DNA of 64,000 nt, from the NCBI RefSeq assembly GCF_964340395.1, contig NC_135562.1, positions 10,275,134 to 10,339,133 on the forward strand. Direction: 5' to 3'. This document shows, piece by piece, positions 38,405-57,426 of the stretch. Under the pieces are notes generated by a model that saw nothing but the letters and a program-made list of their open reading frames with translations, was not told where the DNA came from and did not search any database. The stretch's first letter is position 1, and every line of letters begins with the position of its first letter. The position numbers and the translations under genes are program-made. This DNA comes from Glandiceps talaboti (taxonomy: Eukaryota > Hemichordata > Enteropneusta > Spengelidae).

Positions 38405-41400
38405 TTATAACAATATTTTGTATTTCTCAGCCCTTGGTACATGGTTGATGACCAGTCTGCCGTCATAGCTAAGAGAAGCAAAAACCCATGGATCAACTGT
38501 TGACCATTCTACGGCATATACACTGTCTTCATGTTCTTCATATGTAGCTATTACACCATCCTCTTTAGGTTCAGTAGATCTGAAAACATACAAATATACA
38601 AATAGTCATTGTACCTTAAAGGCCAACGTTTCAATCCTAGGTTCTCTCATTAGGGTTATCTTATCAGTGGAGTTATGAGTTACATAGGATTATTCTTTTG
38701 TTCTGGACCAACTTCTGCCAAACAACTGTTTTCCACACCTACTGTTTAATCCTTTTTCTAAGTGCCTCTTTAGAACAATGGACCTACATCTTGAAGGCTT
38801 ATAAATTACAGGTTTACACTATGTATCAGTGGTGAAAGGTGAGAGAAAGGGGCTTCACACAGCAAAATATAATCCGCTCTAAATCATCAAAAATAGTTCG
38901 TATAATTGTGATTTTTTTGGGTGTTTTTTTTACCATATATGTGAACACAGTACCAGTAATCATGAAGGTGCAACAAAGATATACCATATGACTTCTTACC
39001 ATCCTTGCTTACCTTCACTTAATTTCTCCAGTAGTCATGGGTGGAGGAGATAGGTGAAGGGAGTAGGAGGGGGTGGTGGCGAGAATAAATGAGGAATTTC
39101 ATAAAAATGGTGTACTCTGACAAGACAATCTTTCATATGTCTCGTTCACCTGTAATCTTGGGTTATGGGGTTGGATATGAGCTGTACATGTATAACAGAG
39201 GGTTGGGTTGGGTTAGAGGACTTTAAAACGGTAGTATCAGTCATTTACAGGATGGATGGGATGGGGTGATGAGGAGAGGGAGTTAGTCACTCTTACCTTT
39301 GTCATGTGTGTCTAGTACTCCAGTAATCATGGGTGGGGATGGGATGATGGGGGAGGGGGGGGGGGAGGGCAGGGTAGTCATGCTTACCTTCATCTAGTAC
39401 TCCAGTAATCATGGGTGGGGATGGGGTGATGGGTTTTGGGTGGGGATGGGGAGGGGGCAGGGTAGTCATGCTTACCTTTGTCTAGTACTCCAGTAATCAT
39501 GGGTGGGGATGGGGTGATGGTTTTGGGTGGGGGTGGGGAGGGGGCAGGGTAGTCATGCTTACCTTCATCTAGTACTCCAGTAATCATGGGTGGGGATGGG
39601 GTGATGGGTTTTGGGTGGGGGTGGGGAGGGGGGAGGGTAGTCATGCTTACCTTCGTCTAGTACCCCAGTAATCATGGGTGGGGGATGGGGTGATGGTTTT
39701 GGGTGGGGGTGGGGAGGGGGGCAGGGTAGTCATGCTTACCTTCGTCTAGTACTCCAGTAATCATGGGTTGAGATAGAAGCAAAAGAAACACTAGTAAGAT
39801 GAGACATGAAGAGTACAGAGGAATAGAACAACAAACAAATAAACAAGACATAATCTGTTGGCTCTAATTCTAGTAAACATCAGCAGAGACAGAGATGGAA
39901 CACAGACACCTGCACAAATTACAGTACAACAATTGAGAAGTATACAACACACACATCGGAGGCACACAGAGTGAATAACACTCAGTAATCTTAGGCTACA
40001 GGTACACAAAGATGAACAAGAATATTTACAGAACATACGTACAAACAAACAGACAAACAAGCAAACAAACAAACAAACAAACAAACAACTGCACACATTG
40101 CTTTTGCCTGACAGATGGATATCACAGGAAAACAGTATGAGTGATGGTATACTGACAAATAGAGAAATCGTAATGAGAATTACCTATCTAATTCATTATC
40201 TTCATTATCACTGATATTATCTTGATAATTGAATGGTTCCGATGATAATGAGATAATGTTTGATAATACAACACGACTGTCACTACTGGAACTCAATACT
40301 AACTGGTCATGGAAGTGATTATAACGTACACTCCAAACCCTGTAAAGGAAAGGAAACATGATAGATCAACACAATACTATTTTTCCCAGACCCCCTGGGC
40401 AGTGGCAACCCTAGTCTGGATGCCAATGTGGTTTCTAACTAAACCACGTCTAGTCAAAGTCCCTCAATCAGCACAAAAAGTTGTTCATCCAATCAGTGAA
40501 CCCCAACTGTTATAGTGATGTAAACAGTGTATAAGTAGCATCCTGAGCTGACAAATGTACCATATTTGGACATTACATAACTGCCCCAATAAACACTAAC
40601 TTTATGAGGGACTGTGTTATTGGTTAGAATTTTGTGATTGATTAACAAAAACATGATGTTAATGACTGTGTGGGTGCACGGGTGTGGATGAATTTTAAAT
40701 TGCATCTCACGCATCTCAGGACTTCTAGTGTAACGACTTTGACTATACTGTGAGCAGAGGTGTAAATGGTAACGATACTGTACAGGAATTAGACTATGGT
40801 AACGCCAATGACAAGTGTCTGGGTAACTGCGAATATGAAAAATCTGGAATCTGTTTCTCAAATTTGTTTGAATATCTCTGAATTGAATCTTGTATTCGTA
40901 ACTACGGATCAGAGGCCATGAATATTCATTCTCATAAATTACATTATGTTAATTCACAGACGATGTATTGTACATACCAGTGGGAATGATGGGCTAACAC
41001 TTTGAGATGTTCTCTAGGGTTTCTAATGTCCCAGAATTTAATTTTACAGTCATCTCCACAGCTGACAAGATAGTATTGTTTATTAGGGTTGAACTCCAGG
41101 TCTCGGACTAGCTGTCCATGGGCATTGTCTATACAGTAAACTTGACTGTAATAAAAACATGAAGAATTGTAAGTGTTGTAAAATAAAAACATGATGAACT
41201 AACATACTGTATGATGATGTCACATTCAGTCCCAATCTGCTAGTATGCCCTCTAGTGGCAGTGAGTGAACAATGATAGAGCTTCTACTCCAAAGGTTTTG
41301 TGGATGCTTTATATTTGCAGTTGTGTGAAAGTTGTTAAAAATCAATTTCCCAAACATGTGATTTGCTAAGATATCTTATCTGACCTTACACTTACTTCAT

Positions 41401-44400
41401 TGATCTGAGATCCCAACCTCTAATGGTAGTATCATTGGCTGTAGCAATCTGTGAACAATTATGATGTGGATTCCATGTTCCAGATGTTAGTTTGGGTTGA
41501 CCTTTGCCCTCTAGGACTGCTGAACTGCTTGCCTGTACAGTTAAATGAATACAGGAGAGGAAATGTGAGAATGTCACAGCAAGTACAATGCAGAGACAAA
41601 AGATAGAAACAGTTTAAAATAGTTCTTATTTTGGTAATGTATCATCTCATGTCATGTCATGTCATGTCATGTTATGTTATGTCAGGTCATGTCGTGTCAT
41701 GTCATCTCATCTCATCACACTCATCTCATCTCATTTCATCTCATAGATAGCATAGATACAGACATACAAAGTTATTTGTGCATTGCATGGTAGAAAGAAA
41801 GTAAATCTGATAATGATAAAATACAACTAAATGTTACTGTCTTACCTTTGCATCTTTACAATTTTCTGTAATATCCCATAATACTATATGGTTATCAGTC
41901 AGTGAAATTAACTTGTTACCATCACCTTGAGGTTCCCATAGTAACCTACAAAACAAAACAAATCAAAATTAAAAATGAATGCATATGAGCTCAAATAGTG
42001 ATTTACATGTAATACTACTACAAATACTTCTATGTTGTGGAGTTTCATTGCAGTATTATACCTATTGAATATTTCCTTGCCCTTTGCAAGTGTAGTAACT
42101 TTGTACAGGTATGCAATGTAAGTGTTAGTGTACAAAAATTTGAATGATTGCTAACTACAGATGAAACAATGCTTACTTTACTATGTTGCCATAGTTACTG
42201 TTGTCGAGGTGATTCAGTAATTCTAGTGACTGTACGGAGCTCTGTTCTTCATTGTGTTGTACATTTTCAAAATCTGTTGGTATCCTCCATAGTGAGGCAT
42301 TCATCTCTGCTTTGGAGTCAGACACTGTAAGAATATATGATGATCGTAAGGTGATTAAAATAGCGCCCTCTCCAGGTCAACTGGGGTACATTCAATTAGT
42401 AGCGTCATCATCTATCGATCAAAATCATTTTCAAAACTTTTGAACATGAAAATTTCCAATCACAATCACGATTGAAAGGAGAGATGTTTTGAGAGTGGCA
42501 TGCATGAAGCAGCTCCTATACATAAAAAGGAACCAGCTAGAACAGAGATGGAGGACCATACCAACTACCTGGGATCTACAATCATCTCTTGTAGCTGCAA
42601 CGATGTCACATTCAGTCCCGATCCACTACTACGCCCTCTAGAGGCAATGGCTGAACAAGACTGGTGGTTCTAGTCAAAAGCTTTTAGAAACGCTTTCATA
42701 TTTGCAGTTGTGTAAATTGGTTAACATTAAAAACTATTTTCAGAAAAATTATGATTGCTAATCACAGTATTAAATCATGCCTTGAACCATGATTGATGTG
42801 CTTACAGATGGCGAAAAGCATAATATTACTATGGGGATCATGCATATGACAGGAGCAAGTTAGAATTGGCGGAAACCGTGACGTAAATAAATTGTGAATA
42901 GTCAGACTGGTAATTTGTTATCATTACAATGATTTTGATGATGTAAATGACTGTGCCACTAGTAATTCATGAACAGTATAGCAACCACGATACTCCCCAA
43001 GGTCTAATGTTACTAAGATAGACACAAACTAAAACTACTCTGGCAATCAAGGTCTACGGTTTAATACTAAGATAGAAACAAACTAAAACTATTGTTGTTT
43101 GACATGGTAGATTACACAAGTGGGTGATAACAGTGTCTCTGTGGGAGCCTAATCACCCTGCAATCAAACGAGCATAAACACTGGAAGTCCCAAAATGTAC
43201 TTGACTCTACAAGATCATGCCATGGAACAAAGTCATCAGAATCATCACTCTACAGAGTACAAATACAAACCAACAACCATTCAATAGCTTGTATCAACAT
43301 GTCGAAACAACAGTTTTAGTTTGTATCTGTCTCAATAAACAGAGACCTCTGTTGCCAGAGTAGATTGTCTATTTTGAAGAAAGTTGTGAACTGAAATACT
43401 TACTTTTATTATAACATGTTGCTATGACATTTTTATCTGCTGGACTGCAACTAATATTCCATATTTCACCATCTTTATGTGTATACATACATTTATTGAT
43501 AACATTACTTTCATCATCAAAATCTATCTGATGAATCTGTTGATAAAATAAGATAGGATAACACTTTATCAGTCCAGGTGGGAAAATTGAGAAGCTCGCA
43601 ACAAAAACAGAACAAATCAATATCACAAATACAATATATAAAGTATGCAGAGCAACAAAAATAAGAGTGATAATAAAAATGCATTAACATGCACCAAACT
43701 GTAGATTTACAAAGATAAGCTGAAAGCAGCAGACAGTTGGTGTTGTAGATACATAAACAATAAAGAGATATGTAAATTAATGATGCAAAGATACTTATTA
43801 AATATGCAATAAAGTGAGTAGAATTGCCCAAGGATTTAGCAGTTACATTGGTTCAAACTGATTGGCACTGGTTCAAACCAGTTGAAACTGGTTCAAACTG
43901 GTTTGTAAAATCAATGTGGCAAAGATACCTATGCAATATACAACTGTAAGGATGAATGCAGAATAAAGTTAGTAGAATTGCCCAAGGATTTAGTAGTTAC
44001 ATTGGTTCAGACTGGTTTAGACTGGTTCAAACTGATTGAAAATGGTTCAAACTGGTTTGTAAAATCAATGCGGCAAAGATACCTATGCAATATACAACTG
44101 TAAGGATGAATGCAGAATAAAGTTAGTAGAATTGCCCAAGGATTTAGTAGTTACATTGGTTCAGACTGGTTTAGACTGGTTCAAACTGATTGAAACTGGT
44201 TCAAACTGGTTTGTAAAATCAATGCGGCAAAAATACCCACGCAATATACAACTGTATTAAAGGATGAATGCAGAATGAAGTCTAAATAGAATTGCCCAAG
44301 AATCTAGCAGCTACATTGTGAAACTGGTTTGTAGACTTGGGAGAATAAAGAACAGTAGATTGCACAACAGATACATAATGTTTATGTATTCAAGTTTCAT

Positions 44401-45476
44401 TTTACTTTTAAGGATGGTCAGCACAGTAGACGTGAAATACAGTAAATAATGTTTATCAACCCTTCCTTCTGCTTGATTATATTTAATCAGCTTGGAATGT
44501 TTTCAAGCTGGTAATATACCAGAGTATGTCTAGACCAGTAATACTTACCTGATTATCAAATTTCAGAGACTGTGTGCCAACAAAGAATCGGATATTTTCT
44601 GTTTCAGCAGTGTGAGCAGTCAGAGATCTAGCCTAGAATTGTAATAAATATTATGTAAATCAATAGAGTAAAATAACACAATATTACCAATGTGAATATT
44701 TAACATGAACCTCTTGATCTAGTAGTCCAAAAACATTCATTCTTGTATCATTGAACAAATTGGACTTGATGTCTTAAGAGGGCTGACAGCTTTGGAGAAA
44801 AAACATTGAAAAGTAAATTGGTGAGATCACATACATTTTTATCATCAAAAGCTGTTTATCAAAATATTGAGTAGATTCTGCTGTAGTCTAGTTCCTATAC
44901 AGTATCATTACCAATAAATGTTCATTATGGTTTACCACAGTTGGCATTCAGACTATCCTGATGATGCCAATGAGATGTTGGTGAATATTTGTGATCATGC
45001 TCAAAAAATGCTAGTCTAGAATTATAAACTGGTACAGTATTACGTATTAAAAACTGCATTACTAATACCAGTCTAGTCAAGACGGTTGTGCAAACACATA
45101 TATCTGTGCTCCCCCCAACCGTGTTCATATAAACACGATGACGTTGTTGCGTACACATGTGATTTTAGTTTAAACAGACTGGAAGTGGAGTCCTGGTTGG
45201 ACATTTGCATATCAGTGCAGTCCTTTGACGACAGCCTGTCAGTTTGTTATGGATTACTACTGACATGTACCCTTTGCACTTCGTTCACTACAGGGGAGCA
45301 CCACAATTTAACACCTTTCGTAACTGTCTTGACTAGACTTGTATTAGTAATGAAGTTTTTAATACATAATACCGTACCTGTTTAGAATTCTAGACTAAAA
45401 AATTGCTGACACTTGTGATTTGCAATACAGGTTTATGTATTATGGCCAACACACTGAGACATGTGATTTTATATAT

Positions 45477-45534
<58 letters not shown>

Positions 45535-45995
45535 ATATACTAGTATATATTATGTCTACGGTATTTATGCACATACATATATGTCTGTGGATAGGAGAAT
45601 AAATAGATAGACAGATACTTGCTGCATGCACATGCACCAGCACTGTTCAATTAAATTAAAATTATGGGTTATGTTTTGAAGTCATTGCAGACTAGTAGAA
45701 TAATATCACTTTATTGTTTACAGTAAAATTCACAAAATAAATCAATATTTGAGTAAAATATATATATAGTAACGCAGTTCCGAAATATAATGGAAATTAC
45801 ATGGAAATATAATCTACAATATAGATTCTATATTTGATATTTTAGTAGTAGCAATTTTAGCTTTTTGTACACGATACAAACCCTGGTCCTGTTTAGCCCT
45901 TTTCGAATGGCGAGTGAACAAACAGATTTCAGTCATGCTAGTTATAACATTACCTGGAACTCCAGTCCATAAATTACTGGAGCGTCGTCTTCCAT
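38405..45995 (-). CDS. EIPR1: EARP and GARP complex-interacting protein 1 (WD-repeat protein)
   Basis: Nine coding exons, each bounded by AG and GT with matching phases: 45954-45995, 44549-44632, 43404-43536, 42177-42324, 41846-41945, 41396-41532, 40978-41145, 40184-40339, 38405-38579. They join to 380 aa; human EIPR1 (TSSC1) is about 387. The start [14 protein letters not shown] matches the human N-terminus, and the end matches around [13 protein letters not shown] and [12 protein letters not shown] signatures are visible at IVLWD (156-160), RGWD (207-210) and KFWD (251-254), so a beta-propeller is expected. In animals the protein binds the EARP and GARP tethers and supports endosomal recycling, retrograde transport and dense-core vesicle formation. 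The ATG has a strong context (AAAATGG). The acidic loop before YEEHED is shorter than in human. Introns are 0.23-1.6 kb and hold repeats. It diverges from TRAPPC12. Confidence 0.96.
38620..38745 (-). repeat. Dispersed ~120-bp repeat inside EIPR1 last intron
   Basis: The reverse complement matches 15610-15727 along about 115 bp (AGAACAAAAGAAT, CCACTGATAAGATAA, GGATTGAAA). Confidence 0.6.
38995..39770 (-). repeat. G-rich ~88-bp minisatellite with a 5' splice site per unit
   Basis: In the last EIPR1 intron. The five best copies (39370-39770) have a period of about 87-90 bp; older copies lie near 38995 and 39291. On the plus strand each unit has GGGTGGGGATGGGGTGATGG and GGGTGGGGRTGGGGAGGGGG, which could form G-quadruplexes; in the transcript (minus strand) these are C-rich tracts. 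Each unit also carries, in the sense of EIPR1, GATGAAGGTAAGCATGAC or a close variant, a near-consensus 5' splice site. A false 84-codon minus-strand frame runs through the array. Confidence 0.9.
40579..40795 (+). repeat. Dispersed ~220-bp repeat, copy 2 (EIPR1 intron 7)
   Basis: Same orientation and order of landmarks as 31566-31783, with scattered substitutions. It ends GTAACGATACTGTACAGGAA. Confidence 0.75.
41220..41360 (+). repeat. Dispersed ~140-bp repeat, copy A
   Basis: It shares GATGTCACATTCAGTCCC, GCCCTCTAG and ATATTTGCAGTTGTGT with 42600-42735. Related GCCACTAGAGGGCGC stretches, inverted, lie at about 48100-48300. It occupies an EIPR1 intron. Confidence 0.6.
41648..41760. repeat. 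(TCATG)n/(TCATC)n pentanucleotide repeat
   Basis: About 110 bp of CATGT and CATCT pentamers in the EIPR1 intron between 41532 and 41846. Confidence 0.9.
42600..42735 (+). repeat. Dispersed ~140-bp repeat, copy B
   Basis: Paired with 41220-41360; both sit in neighbouring EIPR1 introns in the same orientation. Confidence 0.6.
43808..44340. repeat. Four-unit ~154-bp tandem repeat in EIPR1 intron 2
   Basis: GAATTGCCCAAGGATTTAG recurs at 43821, 43975 and 44129, exactly 154 bp apart, with a worn fourth copy at 44289. Each of the first three units contains an inner run of ACTGGTTCAAACTGGTTT phrases with short inverted symmetry. Units two and three are nearly identical. Confidence 0.9.
45012..45397. 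mobile_element. MITE with ~80-bp terminal inverted repeats and TA flanks
   Basis: The left arm from TAGTCTAGAATTATAAACTG to CTAGTCAAGACGGTTG is inverted at the right (from about 45320) with few mismatches. The ends read TA|GTCTAGAATT and AATTCTAGAC|TA. It lies in EIPR1 intron 1. A fragment of its interior (GTGATTTTAGTTTA, GACTGGARGTGGAGT) recurs at about 62460-62665. TA duplication suggests a Tc1/mariner-type helper; this is inference. Confidence 0.8.
45478..45533. repeat. (CA)n microsatellite
   Basis: About 28 CA units in EIPR1 intron 1, about 460 bp from its first exon. Confidence 0.95.
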
Positions 45996-46341
45996 TTTAG
46001 GTTGTTTGTTGTGGTCGTGAGTAAAGTCTGTGAAACGGTGAAGATGGCTAGCCTTGGAGCTCAAGCTGAGAGAGAAGCAGACGAGGGTCGGAAGCAGGTC
46101 AGGTCATATGTGACGTACATCTGTTTGTTGTAAAATCAGCTGGTCTTCACTCAAAGCTCCCTAACTGTCGTAAATTTATCTTTGCGACCGTATATTACCG
46201 TAAACAGGTGACACCTACTCCATTGATTTTGATCATCGTAAGTCAGGTACGTGTCGTGGAGTTGAAAATACATAAATTACCTCTCGTGCAGAAGTTTTGA
46301 TACTTTATATATTGTAAGCTGCAAAAATAGTATTTGTAGCG
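45996..46341. promoter_or_regulatory. Bidirectional promoter of EIPR1 and TRAPPC12
   Basis: The 346 bp between the two start codons must hold both 5' leaders and the shared start region. It is visibly richer in CpG than its flanks and no TATA box is apparent. AAGATGGCTAG (46041) and, on the other strand, AAAATGGAAG next to the EIPR1 ATG resemble YY1 or start-site ATGG motifs. TGTGACGTAC (46109) resembles a CRE. The head-to-head pair also exists in human, which supports an old shared promoter. Transcription start sites cannot be placed from sequence. Confidence 0.75.
46044..46133 (+). other. Upstream ORF in the TRAPPC12 leader, 29 codons
   Basis: ATG with A at -3 and G at +4 opens MASLGAQAEREADEGRKQ... 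and stops at 46133, well before the main ATG at 46342. A start-stop pair (ATGTGA) lies inside it at 46108-46113 in another frame. If transcription starts upstream of 46044, these would reduce TRAPPC12 translation. CAG|GTCAGG at about 46100 could instead be a weak donor of a leader exon. Confidence 0.4.
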
Positions 46342-55163
<8,822 letters not shown>

Positions 55164-55385
55164 AAAACTTTTTCTCTGTTCTTTCTCAAACGGTTTATAT
55201 ATGGATGTATAAAAATGATGTATGAATTTATCTGCTTTTTACTCCTTTGAAGACTAAGAATCACTCTGGTCAAAGTTCCAGGACTCGAATTTAACTTTCA
55301 GGCCTGGTAGTCAATTTTTTATCCAAGTAAATTGTTTCAGCTACAATTCTCCATTGATTTGCACTTGTCTAACAGACTACCAAAT

Positions 55386-55391
55386 AATAAA
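55386..55391 (+). terminator. Candidate poly(A) signal of TRAPPC12
   Basis: AATAAA about 220 bp past the TRAPPC12 stop codon; the first clear hexamer downstream. No transcript evidence. Confidence 0.45.
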
Positions 55392-55484
55392 AGTCGGTAG
55401 TCTAGATACAATGTTTGGTAGTCTATATGCTCTTGACTACTGCCAATTTTGAGCCCTGCAAACTAACCTGGTTTGTAACCCAAT

Positions 55485-56060
55485 ATGAGTAACATTAGGG
55501 TTAGGGATTTTAGAGTTCCCACCATGGCAAGATTGAAGAATACTACAGGCCAAATATGTATGTATTGTGTACTCAAGTAAGTTTTGTAACCAAACAAAAT
55601 GTAGGAGTATGGTAACATTAGGGTTAGGGATTTTAGAGTACCCACTGTGATAAACTGAAGAAATGGGCCAGATGTACAGTATATGTTGACTGTACCCTAG
55701 CCTGTTTTGTAACGCAAACAAAATGAAGCAGGCAAGTAACATTAGGGTTAGGGATAGAGTACCCACCTTAGCAGGACTAACGAACAATGGCTCAGTATAT
55801 ATGTTGGGTACCCTCGTCTGTTTTGTAAAGCAAACAAAATGAAGCAGGCCAGTAACATTAGGGTTAGGGATGTTAGAGTTACCCATCCTGATAAACTGAA
55901 GAAGTGGGCCAGATGTACATACAGTATATGTTGTGAACCCTAGCCTGTTTTGTAACCCAAACAAAATGAGGCTGGCAAGTAACATTAGGGTTAGGGATTT
56001 TAAAGTACCCATCATGGCAAGACTGAAGAACATTTGGTCCAAGATATATATATTGTAGGT
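55485..56060. repeat. Five-unit ~120-bp array, TTAGGGTTAGGG in each unit
   Basis: ATTAGGGTTAGGGAT occurs at 55494, 55617, 55741, 55857 and 55984 (spacings 123, 124, 116 and 127). Each unit also has a TTTTGTAACCCAAACAAAAT-like phrase and GGGCCAGATGT-like text. The double TTAGGG equals two turns of the animal telomere repeat, but the rest of the unit is not telomeric. A 201-codon minus-strand frame across the array is a by-product. Confidence 0.9.
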
Positions 56061-56512
56061 GATGTAAAATCATGAAGTGACTCTCCAGAACATATAGTTT
56101 ATGAAAATATCTCAATTTCCTAAAACTAAAAATTATGCCATAATGTACTTGTGATAATGTAGCAACCTTTGTAGAATGATAGACATCTATGGGGAAAGAA
56201 ATATTCTCAATACCTTGATAGAAATGTGTTCAGTGTTTACAGATGATGATTCTCCTATTCTTTACATTCTAACAATGTCGAGTTCCTCTCTCTGTACAGC
56301 CATTTTGTCTATTTTTGAGTTTATGTAGCACAGATATATTAACCGGGAATATAACATTCAAGTGCAATATTCAAGTATTTGTTGCTATGATAAGATTAGC
56401 ACAAGATATATTTTGTCAGGTGATGACACTTTGGTGAAGGTTTGCCCTATTTGCTGTACATAGGGTGTCCTTTAATATGGTGCACCACTACCCAGCATGC
56501 AACAGTCATTGA

Positions 56513-56824
56513 AGTGGCCATATGGATTAGGACTGGGTATTTATTTTGGATTTTTAATTTATAGGAAAATAATATCATGGCTTCCTACTTGAAAAATCAA
56601 TGTGAAACAACATATGCCGAGTCCTTGTTTGTAACTCTGAGTCAGTAATCAAAATGGCAAAAGCTAAATAAAGGTGTAAAATGTTTGTTATTGTACGTAC
56701 AAAAACAAACTTTGTACACATTTTTCAATTTTTTGCAATGTACAAGTTAAGGAAGTCATGATGAAATTGTTTTATAAATTAAAAAATCCAAACTAAATGC
56801 CCAATCTTCGTTCATATGACCACT
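56513..56824. mobile_element. piggyBac-like MITE, copy 2
   Basis: AGTGGCCATATGGATTAGGA at the left and the inverted ...TTCATATGACCACT at the right; TTAA follows at 56825-56828 and TTGA precedes at 56509-56512, one change from a TTAA duplication. Length 312 bp. It matches 30554-30904 through both arms and the GTTATTGTACGTAC centre. Confidence 0.8.
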
Positions 56825-57002
56825 TTAAGTGCATACATCTTTAAGACAATTTTGTGTATTCTATTCTGTTGAATTAGTCAAGTTCAGCTTTCTTCAAGGT
56901 TAAGGAGGAATTAAAACCTCCAAGCACTATTTCAAAAGACTAAATGTACAAGAAGCCAAAATTGGATTGAAATCCATCAATATGCCATAGTATCCAAAAA
57001 TA

Positions 57003-57246
57003 GGGAACTTGCAAACCCGCCATGTTGAATGTTGCATCATGGGAAATGTGATACTAAATACTAGTCAATTAGCATTGTACACAATGTTGATACATTGTTT
57101 GAAACCACAAATAATCAATTCATAGTCACCCTGACCATTGTGGGAGATTTATTTTATCGGTAGCTCCAGATTAGGTATTACAATAACCACAGATAATCCC
57201 ATAGTCCTTTGCATCTGAGCATGCTCAGTCTGGATTGCAAGTTCCC
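57003..57246 (+). mobile_element. 244-bp TA-flanked MITE, copy 1
   Basis: GGGAACTTGCAAACCCGCC at the left is inverted at the right as GGATTGCAAGTTCCC; TA flanks both ends. Inner landmarks are TTGCATCATGGGAAAT and GAGCATGCTCAGTCTG. A second copy of the same length is at 63524-63767. Confidence 0.85.
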
Positions 57247-57426
57247 TATTGTGTAACATTGTTTAAACTAAAACTTGCTTTGTAGATATACACCAACTAC
57301 TACAAGTGAATGTTAACTACAACAAAGAAACTACATCGTCATGTATATGTCTCGATGTCAAATCTACACATGTATAGTTGAAATTATCAAAAGTGAATAA
57401 AGATAAAGAAGTTGCCATGGTAATGT

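Noticed and set aside
39390-39644. 84-codon Pro-rich minus-strand frame, considered as an amplified EIPR1 exon
   Set aside because: There is a donor in each unit but no convincing acceptor, and the flanking EIPR1 exons already join in phase and match human without it.
55437-56042. 201-codon minus-strand frame with hydrophobic repeats
   Set aside because: It tracks the ~120-bp tandem units, has no splice or start context, and the repeated NPNVT phrase is just the AACATTAGGGTTAGGGAT motif read backward.
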